A stretch of 30,930 nt of DNA from an uncultured bacterium (GCA_938003595.1 CALKYH010000132.1:1-30930), one strand, 5' to 3'; numbered from the stretch's first letter, positions 15,134 through 24,031 are shown. Numbers and translations are program-made. The notes: a model not told the origin generated them from the letters alone.

Positions 15134-18100
15134 TTACTGGTTGAAGTTGCTGAGGATGATGTTCAGATCGGTGAAGCCGACGAACCCGTCGCCGTCGATG
15201 TCGCCGGGGACGCCGATGCCGTAGGTGCTGTAGTTCGCGAGCAGGATCGCCAGGTCGGACATGTTGATCATGCCGTCGCCGTCGATGTCGCCGGAGACGG
15301 GCGGCTCGTAGGCGTTGAGCAGGACGCTCACCTGCGAGGTGGACACGCCCAGCGCGACGACGGGGACGACATTGAGCGTGATGAGGTCGTCCAGACCGTC
15401 GTTGTTGACATCCGAGGGCAGGACGAAGGTGGGGTCGTTGCCGGTGGGGACATCCTGCCAGGGGGAGAAGATCAGCTGGCCGTCGGCCGGGACCAGGTCG
15501 TTGCGGATGAGCCGCACGAACTCGCCCGCGCCGCCGCGCATCTCGTCGCTGGTGACGACGGCGATGTCGTCGTCGCCGTCGCCGTCCATGTCGGTGAGGG
15601 CGAGCGATCCGGGGGCGTCGCCGGCGGGGATGCTGACGGGCGAGGCGAATCCGGCGCCGGGGCCAACGCCGGAGGCGCTGTCGCGCCGGATCACGACGAC
15701 CGACCCGCTCGTGTTCCCGGTCGGCCCCTGCGTCGGCTGCTGATCGGAGGCGACGACATCGATGTCCTTGTCGTTGTCGATGTCGCCGGAGTCGATGTCG
15801 TCGGGCACGGCGCCTTCGCCCAGATCGATGTCGACGATGCCGCCGATGCCGAAGAGGGTGTTGTCGCCGATGATGGTGATGGTCCCGCTGCCGCGGTTCG
15901 CGACGGCGATCTCGAGGCCGGGCGCATCGTCGAAGTCGGCGATGGTCAGCGCCGAGGGCTCCAGGCCCGTGGGCACGCTCATCGCGGGCGCGAACATGCC
16001 CGGGGCCGTGCCGAACAGCACGGACACGCCGCCGCCGTCCTGGTTCGCGGTGATGATGTCGATCAGGGTGTCGTTGTTGATGTCCGCCACGGCGACATCG
16101 ACGGGCGCGGCGCCGACGGCCAGCGTGACCGGGGGCAGGAAGGAGAAATCGCCCATGCCGTCGTTGAGCAGCAGCGAGACCGTGTTGTCGAGGCGGTTGG
16201 CCACGATGATGTCGGGCCGGCCGTCGCCGTTGACATCGCCCGTCGCGACCGAGCTGGGGTCGTGGCCGACGGTGATGCACTGCGCGACGGTGTAGCCGTT
16301 CCACTCGCCGCCGCCGCCGTTGCCCTGGTTCAGCAGCACGAGGACGCAGCCGAGCTGCATGGCGTCGTCGGCCGGCAGGGCCACCGCCAGGTCGATGAAG
16401 CCGTCGTTGTTGAAGAAATCGACCGAGGCGGAGCTGGCCGAGGCGCCCGCGGGCACATCGACATTCTCGCCCTCGTCGAAGGTGAGGGAGCCGTTCGTCG
16501 AGTCCACATACACCGTCACCGTGGCGCCGGGGCCCTTGGTGTTGTCGTAGCGCACGCGGAGGAACCGACCGTCGTTGAAGAAGGGCGTGAAGACCACATC
16601 GAACTGGCCGATGATGGACCCCGCCTGCACCACCGGCAGGCCGAGCGAGCCCGGCGCCGGATTGAAGCCGTCGTAGGGACGCAGGTACAGGCCGCCGCCC
16701 AGCGACGCGAAGTCCGAGACGATCAGGCGATCGGCGAAGTTCTCGCCCTTGACCGTGCCGAGGTCGACCACGAGCGATCCGGACTGCGACGCCTGCTGGC
16801 CGGGCGTGCGCTGCTGGAGGTACCAGCCGTCGATGACCAGGTCATCGCCCGGGAAGGAGCCATCGCTGAGCCCGGGCGAGATGATGCCGCGGTTATCCAC
16901 GGGCAGATCAAGCTGGCCGTCGCCGATGATCGAGCTTCCGGGCGACACGGACGCGACCTGGCCGCCGAGGAACTTCGGGCTGTGGACGACGAGCTGCCCG
17001 ACGCCGGGCACGCTGGACGGGCCGCTGAGCGAGCCGATCTCCATGTTGCCGCTGACGGAGAAGCTGGAGCCGGGCTCGGCGGTGAAGATGCCCTGACCAC
17101 CGGGCGAGGCGCCGACGAGCAGGTCCATGGCGCTCGCCTCGCCCTGGTTGAGGAACTCTCCCTGTCCGGCGCCGCCGACGACCATCGAGCCCGAGACATT
17201 CCAGCTGCTGCCCGGACCGACCTGCGCGTAGCCCAGCGATCCCGGCTCCGCGCCGATCGCCAGCGGGCCCTGCGTGGTGATGAAGGACAGCGGACCGATG
17301 ATCTCCGCAAAGGCCGCGCCCTTCTGACCGACGACCATGCCGTCGGTGAACAGCCTGGAGAAATCGACCGTGAGCTGCGCGTTGTCGCCGGCGTGCGGCG
17401 CCAGGACCGTCGTCCCGAAGCTGGGATTGGCCAAGGACGAGGCGCCGACCACCACCACACCGTTCGGACCCGAGATCTCGGTCCCCAGCTGCGCCTCCAG
17501 ATCGACCTCGAAGAGCTGGAACAGCGCCGGGTCCTGGTCGCCGACGACCAGATGCATCGTGGAGGCAAGGCCGACTGATCCCACCACGTTGGTAAGAGTG
17601 AGGGCGCCGTCGTCCACGCGGATCTCGCCGTCGATGCCCGCGAAGCCGCCGGTCACGTCGAGGAACGCGACATCGCCGATGGCAAGGCTGATATCGGCGT
17701 TCCGCACAAGGAGCGACGCCGTATCGGCCAGGTACTCGCCGGGGATCTGCATCTCCGAGATCAGGGTCGAGCCGTCGAGCCCGACGAACGCCGCGCTGTT
17801 GCAGTTCTCGCCCAGGACGAACCGGAGCCAGTTGCTCGGCGTGTTCCAGAAGCCCGCGTCGCTTCGGATCCAGTACGACGGCTCGCCGGCCTGGACCTCC
17901 GTCGCGCCCAGGTCCACCGTCGCGGGGGGCATGGGGTCGTTGCAGTCGACGATGCGCACGAGCCCGCGCATGTCCGTCGGCGGCAGCGGCTGCACGCCGG
18001 GCAGCGAGGCGTCGATGTCCACGTCGTTGTTGCCGATGTTCCGAACCGGCGAGTTGGGCGAGATCACCACGCCCAGCACATCGTCGAGCGTGTTCCACAT

Positions 18101-19195
18101 CGTGTCGCCGCCGGGCGAGATGGGCATGAGCAGCGGGTCGTCGCCGATGTTGCCGTTCTCGCCCGAGTAGAAGAAGCCCAGCTCCTGGATGCAGGTCGTG
18201 GAGACCGACATCACGGGGCCGTCCAGCTGCTGCAGCTCCACCGACTTGAGCGAGCCGGAGTTGTTCCAGAACACGCTGTTGCGAACCGCCACCGGGGAGA
18301 ACGAGCCCGACTGCAGCCCGCCGGCGCCCGTGCCGAACACGGCGTTCGAGACAAAGGTCGAGTTCACGACCGTGGCGAACGAGCTGCTCGTGTAGATGCC
18401 GCCGCCCTGCGAGAAGTTGCCGAACGAGAAGTTGCCCAGGAACGCGGAGCTCACCACCACCAGGTTGTTCACGCTGGCCCATACGCCCGCGCCGTCGCCG
18501 GAGGAGGTGGAGTTGCCCGAGAACATGCTGGATCGAAGGCGCAGCGTTCCGCCGCTGGAGTACACGCCGCCGCCGTTGCCGAAGGCGGCGTTGGCCTCGA
18601 TCTGGCAGTTGACCAGCGCCACATTCGAGAAGTCGCCGCTGATGTAGACGCCGCCGCCCTGATTGTCCTTGCCGCCGTCCGCTCGCCCGGATCGGATCGT
18701 CACGCCGTCGATCAGCACATCCGCGTCCACCTGGCGCACGACATGCCAGGCGTTGTCATCGAAGGGCCCCTGGCCGGCGGCGTCGTCGTTGTCGAGCACA
18801 TCGCCCGTGAAGGTCGTGGTGTAGCGCCGCCCGGTGATCGGCGGCACGGGGCCCAGTTCGTCCTCGTCGCCCCGGAACCCGCCGTAGACCTCGGAGAAGT
18901 TCGGGAACTCGAAGGTGACACTGCGCGGCACGCCCTCGAAATACTCCTTGGTGGGTGTGTAGACGCCCTGGGCGACCCAGATCTGCCAAACCACGCCGCG
19001 CTCGTTCCCGATCTGGCTGTTCACCCGGTCGATCGCGTCCTGCACATTGTCGTACGCGGTCGCCCAGGAGTTCCCGTCGCCGCCGGGGGCGGCGTCGGCG
19101 CTCACGAACACGCGCGGGATGCTCCCGCCCACCGCCGGGGACGCGACCACACACATCGCGGCGCCGACCGCGGCCAACAACGACGAGATACGCAT
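15134..19195 (-). CDS. Giant secreted beta-helix / PEP-CTERM-associated repeat / FG-GAP protein with C-terminal dockerin
   Basis: 1353 residues from the ATG at 19195. A GTG at 19201 sits 6 nt after the SD-like GGAGGAG and is a good alternative start, since the ATG spacing is 12 nt. Signal peptide: SLLAAVGAAMCVVASPAVGG. Order: right-handed beta-helix of the polymorphic-outer-membrane/parallel-beta-helix type (about 25-435, NGGGVYSSGGTLRLRSS, NQGGGVYISG); a T5SS/PEP-CTERM-associated repeat region (about 440-905, GYAQVGPGSSWNVSGSMVVG); FG-GAP/VCBS repeats (about 910-1290, GDVNGDGRPDIIVANR, DMDGDGDDDIAVV), likely a Ca-binding propeller; and two dockerin EF-hands (about 1300-1353, GDIDGDGMINMSDLAILLANY and GDIDGDGFVGFTDLN). 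It is probably an extracellular adhesin or scaffold. No catalytic motif is seen. Confidence 0.92.
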   Translation of the reverse strand: MRISSLLAAVGAAMCVVASPAVGGSIPRVFVSADAAPGGDGNSWATAYDNVQDAIDRVNSQIGNERGVVWQIWVAQGVYTPTKEYFEGVPRSVTFEFPNFSEVYGGFRGDEDELGPVPPITGRRYTTTFTGDVLDNDDAAGQGPFDDNAWHVVRQVDADVLIDGVTIRSGRADGGKDNQGGGVYISGDFSNVALVNCQIEANAAFGNGGGVYSSGGTLRLRSSMFSGNSTSSGDGAGVWASVNNLVVVSSAFLGNFSFGNFSQGGGIYTSSSFATVVNSTFVSNAVFGTGAGGLQSGSFSPVAVRNSVFWNNSGSLKSVELQQLDGPVMSVSTTCIQELGFFYSGENGNIGDDPLLMPISPGGDTMWNTLDDVLGVVISPNSPVRNIGNNDVDIDASLPGVQPLPPTDMRGLVRIVDCNDPMPPATVDLGATEVQAGEPSYWIRSDAGFWNTPSNWLRFVLGENCNSAAFVGLDGSTLISEMQIPGEYLADTASLLVRNADISLAIGDVAFLDVTGGFAGIDGEIRVDDGALTLTNVVGSVGLASTMHLVVGDQDPALFQLFEVDLEAQLGTEISGPNGVVVVGASSLANPSFGTTVLAPHAGDNAQLTVDFSRLFTDGMVVGQKGAAFAEIIGPLSFITTQGPLAIGAEPGSLGYAQVGPGSSWNVSGSMVVGGAGQGEFLNQGEASAMDLLVGASPGGQGIFTAEPGSSFSVSGNMEIGSLSGPSSVPGVGQLVVHSPKFLGGQVASVSPGSSIIGDGQLDLPVDNRGIISPGLSDGSFPGDDLVIDGWYLQQRTPGQQASQSGSLVVDLGTVKGENFADRLIVSDFASLGGGLYLRPYDGFNPAPGSLGLPVVQAGSIIGQFDVVFTPFFNDGRFLRVRYDNTKGPGATVTVYVDSTNGSLTFDEGENVDVPAGASASSASVDFFNNDGFIDLAVALPADDAMQLGCVLVLLNQGNGGGGEWNGYTVAQCITVGHDPSSVATGDVNGDGRPDIIVANRLDNTVSLLLNDGMGDFSFLPPVTLAVGAAPVDVAVADINNDTLIDIITANQDGGGVSVLFGTAPGMFAPAMSVPTGLEPSALTIADFDDAPGLEIAVANRGSGTITIIGDNTLFGIGGIVDIDLGEGAVPDDIDSGDIDNDKDIDVVASDQQPTQGPTGNTSGSVVVIRRDSASGVGPGAGFASPVSIPAGDAPGSLALTDMDGDGDDDIAVVTSDEMRGGAGEFVRLIRNDLVPADGQLIFSPWQDVPTGNDPTFVLPSDVNNDGLDDLITLNVVPVVALGVSTSQVSVLLNAYEPPVSGDIDGDGMINMSDLAILLANYSTYGIGVPGDIDGDGFVGFTDLNIILSNFNQ

Positions 19196-19402
19196 CTGCA
19201 CGGTTCGCTCCTCCACGGCCCAGCGGCGACATCCAGAACGCGCCGTGGCCCATCGGTGATCTTCAGGCTTTTCCAGAGCCGCCCACTCGCTAAGAAATAC
19301 CGAACAAGCCGCGCCGGGGCAAGGCTTTAGGCTCCACTTCCCGCGCGATTCCGGACCTTCCCGCTCGCGATCCCCTCTTCCGGGACGCGTCGGGGACGCT
19401 CG

Positions 19403-20389
19403 TCAGCGGGCCGTTGCGGGCTTCAGGATGTTCGGGGGTCGTTCACCGGCGAGGATCGCCCGCGCATTGGCCGCGACCATGCTCGTCATGAGCGCCCGGT
19501 GATGAAAAGTCCCGCTGCCGATGTGCGGCGTCAGCACGACATTGTCCAGCGCCATCAGGTCCGCTCCGGGCCTGGGCTCGAACTCGTAGACATCCAGCCC
19601 CGCCGCGAAGATCCGCTCGGCCTGGAGCGCCTCCACCAGCGCCGCCTCCTCCACCACCGGGCCGCGCGCGGTGTTCACCAGCACGGCGGTCTTCTTCATC
19701 AGGGCGAGGCGTTCGCGGTTGATCAGGTGCCGCGTCTCGGCCGTCAGCGGGCAATGCACGCTCACGAAGTCGGCGCGGGCGAGGCCCTCCTCCAGCGTCA
19801 CGCGCTCGGCGTTGAGCGGCGCAAACTCGAAGTCCAGGTGGCGCGAGCGCGCGACATAGAGCGTCCTCATGCCCCAGCCCATGCCGCGCAGCGCCGTGGC
19901 GTAGCCGATGCGCCCGGCGCCGACGATGAGCAGGGTCTGGCCGCTCAGGTGCACGCCGAGCAGGTCGCTCATGCCCAGGAAGCCTCGGGCGGGGTACTCC
20001 GGCGAGCGGGCGTAGCGATCGGCCTTGGCGAGCCGGCGGGCCGCGGCGAGCATGAGCAGGAACGCCAGGTCCGCCGTGCCCTCGGTCACGGCGTCGGGCG
20101 TGTTGCAGACCGCGATCCCGCGCTCGGCGCACAGCGCCAGGTCGATGTTGTCGAAGCCCACGGCGAAGTTCACCACGCCCCGGAGCTGCGGGCCCGCGGC
20201 GTCCAGCAGGGCCTGGTCCACCTTGTTGAAGTACATCGACACCAGCACGCTCGGGCGATGCTTCGCGACGAACTCGCGCAGGGCCTCGGCGGTCTGGAAG
20301 CCGTTCGCCGGACCCGTCTCGATCCGCGCGCCGGGCACATCCATCGTCCCCGGGTACTGCTGCGTCACGACCACGACCGGCTGGCTCAT
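19403..20389 (-). CDS. D-isomer-specific 2-hydroxyacid dehydrogenase (NAD(P)-dependent)
   Basis: 328 residues. The ATG at 20389 is chosen over a GTG at 20404 because GGAGGAG lies 6 nt upstream of it. NAD(P) Rossmann motif VGAGRIGYAT (156-165). The catalytic triad typical of the D-2-hydroxyacid family is present: NTARGP (Arg242), DVYEFEP (Glu271) and TPHIGSG (His289). The N-terminal CNTPDAVTEGTADLAF segment is characteristic of glyoxylate/hydroxypyruvate reductase-like members. Reaction class: reversible reduction of a 2-oxoacid to a D-2-hydroxyacid in the cytosol. Substrate (glyoxylate, hydroxypyruvate or another 2-oxoacid) cannot be fixed from sequence. It is the last gene of the metG operon, 15 bp after the amidohydrolase. 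Confidence 0.92.
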   Translation of the reverse strand: MSQPVVVVTQQYPGTMDVPGARIETGPANGFQTAEALREFVAKHRPSVLVSMYFNKVDQALLDAAGPQLRGVVNFAVGFDNIDLALCAERGIAVCNTPDAVTEGTADLAFLLMLAAARRLAKADRYARSPEYPARGFLGMSDLLGVHLSGQTLLIVGAGRIGYATALRGMGWGMRTLYVARSRHLDFEFAPLNAERVTLEEGLARADFVSVHCPLTAETRHLINRERLALMKKTAVLVNTARGPVVEEAALVEALQAERIFAAGLDVYEFEPRPGADLMALDNVVLTPHIGSGTFHHRALMTSMVAANARAILAGERPPNILKPATAR

Positions 20390-20404
20390 CGCTGGCTCCT
20401 CCAC

Positions 20405-21748
20405 TTACGCGCCCGGATCCGCTTCGGGCGACCGCATGCAGGCGAGCGCCTCCTCGCGGGCGATCGCCTGCTCCGGCGCGATCGCCTCGCCCGCCGGCGC
20501 GCCCGCGCGCCGGCGCTCCACCGCCGCCTGGAGATTGTCGACCGGGTCCGGACGCACCACCGGCGTGTCCGAGCCCAGCCACACGATCTCCTCCGGGGAG
20601 AAGCCCGCGTCCTTCGCGCTGTCGATCAGGTCGCGCAGCGGGAACGAGCGATGCATGCGGTGCGGCGTCACGCGCCGCAGCGCCTCGACATCCGCGAGCA
20701 GGTGGCACGGCTGCAGACTCGCCACGACGCCCAGATGCGCGAAACGGGGAATGTCGGACTCATCCACGAACTGGCAGTGTTCGATGCGGAAGCCCATCGT
20801 GCTTGGCGCCACGCGCTCGATCGCGTCCAGCGCGGCCCGGACGGCGGCGTCGCCGATGGCGTGCATCGCCGCGGGCAGGCCGAGGATGTCGCACTTGCTC
20901 AGCGCCGCCTCCAGCGCCTCGGCGGCCATCATGGGCGTCCCGCGCGGGTGGCCGGGGATGGGGTCGGGGTAGGGTTCGAGCATCCACGCCGTGCGCGAGT
21001 TGAGCGTGCCGTCCAGGAACAGCTTGGCGCCGGCCAGGCGCACGGTCTCGCGCTCCCAGGTCTCGGCGGTCTCGAGGATCTCTTCTGCTTCCTCCAGGCG
21101 CGGATACAGCCACACACGCACCGCGTTGGCGCCGGGGTCGCCCGAAGCCGCCAGGTCGGCCAGCAGCGCCGGCATCCACGGCCGGCTGAGCATGTCGTGG
21201 ACCTCGACGAAGCCCTGCGCCGCCAGGTCCGCGAGGCCGGCGCGCAGAAACTCGCGCCGTTCGTCCATCGTCGGCTCGGGCATCGCGGCCCAGACGAGGT
21301 TGCACGCGTTCTCGAGCAGCAGGCCGGTCGGCGCGCCCGCGCGTCGCTCGATCACTCCGCCGTCCGGGTCGCTCGTGCCGGCGCGGACGCCGGCCGCTTC
21401 GAGCGCCAGCGTGGACGCCGCGAGCGCGTGATGGTCGAAGCTCCGCACGACGCACGGCCTGCCGGCCGCGGCCTCGTGCAGTTCGGCCGCCGTGGGCCAG
21501 CGCGGCTCGCGCCAGCCGTGCACGCGCGCCTTGATCGCCCGCACCCACTGCCCCGGCGCCGCCTCCTTCGCGGCCATCGCCACGACCGTCAGCGCCTCGT
21601 CCACGCTGGCGCAGCGGGACAGGTCCGCGCAGGTCAGGGCCTCGCCGTGCTCGGCCAGGTGCAGGTGCGCATCGCGCAATCCCTGAAGCGCCGCGCCGCT
21701 CAACGCCGACCCTCGCTCGGGCCCGGGGCGCCGGCGCTGCGGAGCCAT
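20405..21748 (-). CDS. YtcJ-like amidohydrolase lacking flanking beta-sandwich segments
   Basis: 447 residues from ATG 21748. That start overlaps the upstream gene by 49 nt and has no nearby SD. A TTG at 21703 fused to the upstream stop (TTGA), with GAGGG upstream at about 6-nt spacing, is a plausible coupled start giving 432 residues. The TIM-barrel metal site is recognisable: DAHLHL, KLFLDGTLNSRTA (Lys as carboxylated or bridging ligand), HAIGDAAV, RIEHCQ and GSDTPV. The set and spacing fit the YtcJ/imidazolonepropionase-like amidohydrolases that hydrolyse amide or formamide bonds. Family members are about 500-550 residues with N- and C-terminal beta-sandwich strands; here the protein begins near the first barrel strand and ends shortly after GSD. 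Substrate unknown. Confidence 0.85.
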   Translation of the reverse strand: MAPQRRRPGPERGSALSGAALQGLRDAHLHLAEHGEALTCADLSRCASVDEALTVVAMAAKEAAPGQWVRAIKARVHGWREPRWPTAAELHEAAAGRPCVVRSFDHHALAASTLALEAAGVRAGTSDPDGGVIERRAGAPTGLLLENACNLVWAAMPEPTMDERREFLRAGLADLAAQGFVEVHDMLSRPWMPALLADLAASGDPGANAVRVWLYPRLEEAEEILETAETWERETVRLAGAKLFLDGTLNSRTAWMLEPYPDPIPGHPRGTPMMAAEALEAALSKCDILGLPAAMHAIGDAAVRAALDAIERVAPSTMGFRIEHCQFVDESDIPRFAHLGVVASLQPCHLLADVEALRRVTPHRMHRSFPLRDLIDSAKDAGFSPEEIVWLGSDTPVVRPDPVDNLQAAVERRRAGAPAGEAIAPEQAIAREEALACMRSPEADPGA

Positions 21749-22386
21749 TCGCTCAGTGTCTGCTCGGCCTCCTCGGGGCTCCCCATGGGGGCGCCGAAGG
21801 GCAGACGCACCAGGCCGCCATCACCCCGGACATGCAGGCCCTCTTCATCCATGCCCACGCACAGCGGCTCGCGCGGCGCGGCGCCGGCCACGGCCTCGCA
21901 GACCCGGCGCAGGGCGTCGCGATCGGCGTTCAGCCGCCGGCACACGCGCGGCTCGATGCCCACCATCGGGTTGGGCGCGAGCAGCGCCTCGCCGTCGACC
22001 ACCGAGGAGCCCAGCCGCGCCGTTTCGACCCTGAACCGGGCCCACCACACCTTGCCCGGCTCGCCCTTGGAATCCCCGGGCAGGCGGCGCGGCGCGTCGC
22101 CGTGATGGATCCGCCAGCGATCGACCAACGCCTCGGGCGCGGGGTTCTCCCGATCCAGGTCCAGCAGCAGCTGCAGCGCGTCGTCGCTCTCCTCGGGGAC
22201 ATACAGCACATGCGTCTCGGCCTCGACCACGGCGTTGCTCACCGGCGCGACGACATCGCGCGCCACCGGGTCCAGCACGAAGCGCACGCGCTCCACCCGA
22301 TCCTCGCCCAGCGAACTCCACGACAGCACGCCCTCGCGGCTGCGCAGCAGGAGTGTTCGGGCCTCGCGCGGATCGTGCTCGGGCAT
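21700..22386 (-). CDS. DUF2470-containing protein, possibly divergent HugZ/pyridoxamine-oxidase-like fold
   Basis: 228 residues; ATG with GAGAGGA upstream (spacer about 8 nt), 4 nt after the metG stop. Residues about 150-220 match the DUF2470 pattern in my judgement: RRLNADRDALRRVCEAV, a glycine-rich GMDEEGLHVRG block, RLPFGAPMGSPEEA and a terminal helix. In HugZ-like heme-utilisation proteins DUF2470 follows a pyridoxamine-phosphate-oxidase split barrel. The N-terminal 110 residues here (EARTLLLRSREGVLSW) are compatible with a degenerate version. The usual NADHxxA histidine is replaced by arginine (NADRDA). Function uncertain; a flavin or heme role is only a family-based guess. Its stop overlaps the amidohydrolase start region (TTGA), so the pair is translationally coupled. 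Confidence 0.6.
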   Translation of the reverse strand: MPEHDPREARTLLLRSREGVLSWSSLGEDRVERVRFVLDPVARDVVAPVSNAVVEAETHVLYVPEESDDALQLLLDLDRENPAPEALVDRWRIHHGDAPRRLPGDSKGEPGKVWWARFRVETARLGSSVVDGEALLAPNPMVGIEPRVCRRLNADRDALRRVCEAVAGAAPREPLCVGMDEEGLHVRGDGGLVRLPFGAPMGSPEEAEQTLSEWLRSAGAPGPSEGRR

Positions 22387-22390
22387 GGCG

Positions 22391-24001
22391 TCAGTCCTCT
22401 CCGGCGATGGGCTCGGGCGGCGGCGCCTCGGCGTCGGCGCGGGGGAACAGCGCCTCGCCCTTGACCACCTTCACGCCGGGCCTGAGGCCCCCCCACTGGC
22501 CGTCGCGGTCCAGGCGTGCGGCCGACAGGTCCGGCGCGCCCAGGCGACCGAGCAGGTCGGCCATCTTCGTCGGCATGGCGGGCGAGAGGATCAGCGCCGC
22601 GATGCGGATCGCCTCGGCGCAGTGGTACAGGATCACCGCGAGTTCGTCCTTACGCGCCGGGTCCTTGGCGATCTTGAAGGGCTCGGTGGCGTTGATGTAG
22701 CCGTCCACGCGGCGCGACAGGGCGACGCCCGCCTCGACCGCCGCGGCCAGCTCCAGCGATTCGAACGCGGACTTCGACGCGTTGACGGCCCCGCCGGCGA
22801 TCGCGGGCCAGTCGTGCCCGGCGTGATTCGTGATCCCCTTCGGGTCAGGGCAGGCGCCGTCGAAGTACTTGTCGATCATGTTCGCGACGCGCGACGCCGC
22901 GTTGCCGACGCCGTTGGCCAGGTCGGCGTTGTAGGTCTCGATGAACCGGGCGTGCGCGAAGTCCGCGTCCGTCGCGCCCAGCGGGCCCTGGGTGATCAGG
23001 AACCAGCGCAGGGCGTCGAGCGAGTAGGCCTCCGCGTAGCCCCGCAGCGTGGGGAAATCGAGGAAGTTGCCCAGGCTCTTGCTCATCTTCTGGCCCTCGC
23101 GGATCCACCACGAGTGGGCGTAGATCGCGCGCGGCAGCGGCTCGTCCAGCGCCATGAGCATGCACGGCCAGATGACCGCGTGGAACCAGAGGATGTCCTT
23201 GCCCAGCAGGTGCACCGCCGGCGGCCAGTAGCCGCGCCGCTCGGGCGTGTCGATCGTGCTCAGGTAGTTGAACAGCGCGTCGATCCAGACATACACGCGG
23301 TGGCCGGGGTCGTCGGGCATGAGGATGCCCCACGGCGTCGAGCCCGGCTCGGCCGCGCGCGACACCGGCACATCCTGCAGGCCCTGTCGGATGCGCCCGA
23401 TGACCTCGTTGCGCCGCGCCTCGGGCTGGATGAACCCGGGGTTCGCCTCCATGTGCGCCAGCAGGCGGTCCTCGAACGCCGAGAGCCGGAAGAAGTAGTT
23501 CCGCTCGCGCCGGCGCACCAGCGGCTTCTTGCTCACGGGGCTCTTGAAGTCCGCCTCGCGCGCGGTCGTCTCCGTGAGGTATTCCTCCTGAGACTCGTCC
23601 CACCAGCCCTCGTAGTCGCCCTCGTAGATCGCGCCCGAGGCCTGCAGCCGCCGGATGTACGCCTCCACCTTCTCGATGTGCCGGCGCTGGGTCGTGCGGA
23701 TGAAGTCGTCGAACCCGAAATCGAAGAACCGGAACGCCTCCTGGAACGCCGCGGCGTTGCGGTCCGCCCACTGGATCGGCGTCACCCCGTGCGCCGCCGC
23801 CGAGCTGACCACCTTCTCGGCGTGCTCGTCGGTGCCGGTCAGGAAGAAGACATCCCGCCCCGCCAGCCGCGCCAACCGCGCCGCCAGGTCGCCCAGCAGC
23901 GTCGTGTAGCAGTGGCCGATGTGCGGCCGGTCGTTCACGTAATAGATCGGCGTCGTGACATAGTAGGTTCGGGTTTGGTCAGGGTGTTGGGCCGCGGGCA
24001 T
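22391..24001 (-). CDS. metG: Methionyl-tRNA synthetase (short, zinc-less type)
   Basis: 536 residues from ATG 24001. The longer frame back to 24205 is rejected: a TAGAAT box lies 7 nt upstream of the ATG and the extension is low-complexity GC-rich sequence. The class I signatures are clear: YYVNDRPHIGH (HIGH at 27-30) and EGQKMSKSLGNF (KMSKS at 305-309). The connective peptide carries YEGWWDESQEEYLTE (about 131-145), where a CxxC zinc knuckle would read C-x-x-C; here D135-E-S-Q138 replaces it, so no zinc is expected. The protein stops after the anticodon-binding helical domain and lacks the C-terminal OB-fold (EMAP-type) of E. coli/B. subtilis enzymes. It charges tRNA-Met and initiator tRNA in the cytosol. 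It is the first gene of a four-gene minus-strand operon. Confidence 0.96.
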   Translation of the reverse strand: MPAAQHPDQTRTYYVTTPIYYVNDRPHIGHCYTTLLGDLAARLARLAGRDVFFLTGTDEHAEKVVSSAAAHGVTPIQWADRNAAAFQEAFRFFDFGFDDFIRTTQRRHIEKVEAYIRRLQASGAIYEGDYEGWWDESQEEYLTETTAREADFKSPVSKKPLVRRRERNYFFRLSAFEDRLLAHMEANPGFIQPEARRNEVIGRIRQGLQDVPVSRAAEPGSTPWGILMPDDPGHRVYVWIDALFNYLSTIDTPERRGYWPPAVHLLGKDILWFHAVIWPCMLMALDEPLPRAIYAHSWWIREGQKMSKSLGNFLDFPTLRGYAEAYSLDALRWFLITQGPLGATDADFAHARFIETYNADLANGVGNAASRVANMIDKYFDGACPDPKGITNHAGHDWPAIAGGAVNASKSAFESLELAAAVEAGVALSRRVDGYINATEPFKIAKDPARKDELAVILYHCAEAIRIAALILSPAMPTKMADLLGRLGAPDLSAARLDRDGQWGGLRPGVKVVKGEALFPRADAEAPPPEPIAGED

Positions 24002-24008
24002 GGGGGCG

Positions 24009-24014
24009 ATTCTA
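24009..24014 (-). promoter_or_regulatory. -10 box (TAGAAT) of metG, probably leaderless
   Basis: On the minus strand TAGAAT ends 7 nt before the metG ATG and the spacer CGCCCCC is no SD. This is the same arrangement as mutL. A T-box leader is therefore unlikely. Confidence 0.55.
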
Positions 24015-24031
24015 GCCAGCGCCGGCGTCCT

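Noticed and set aside
15500..16300. Repeating gatgtcgtcg/cgccgtcgtc patterns that could suggest a CRISPR or satellite repeat
   Set aside because: They are the FG-GAP/dockerin Asp-Gly codons of the minus-strand protein, without regular spacer units.
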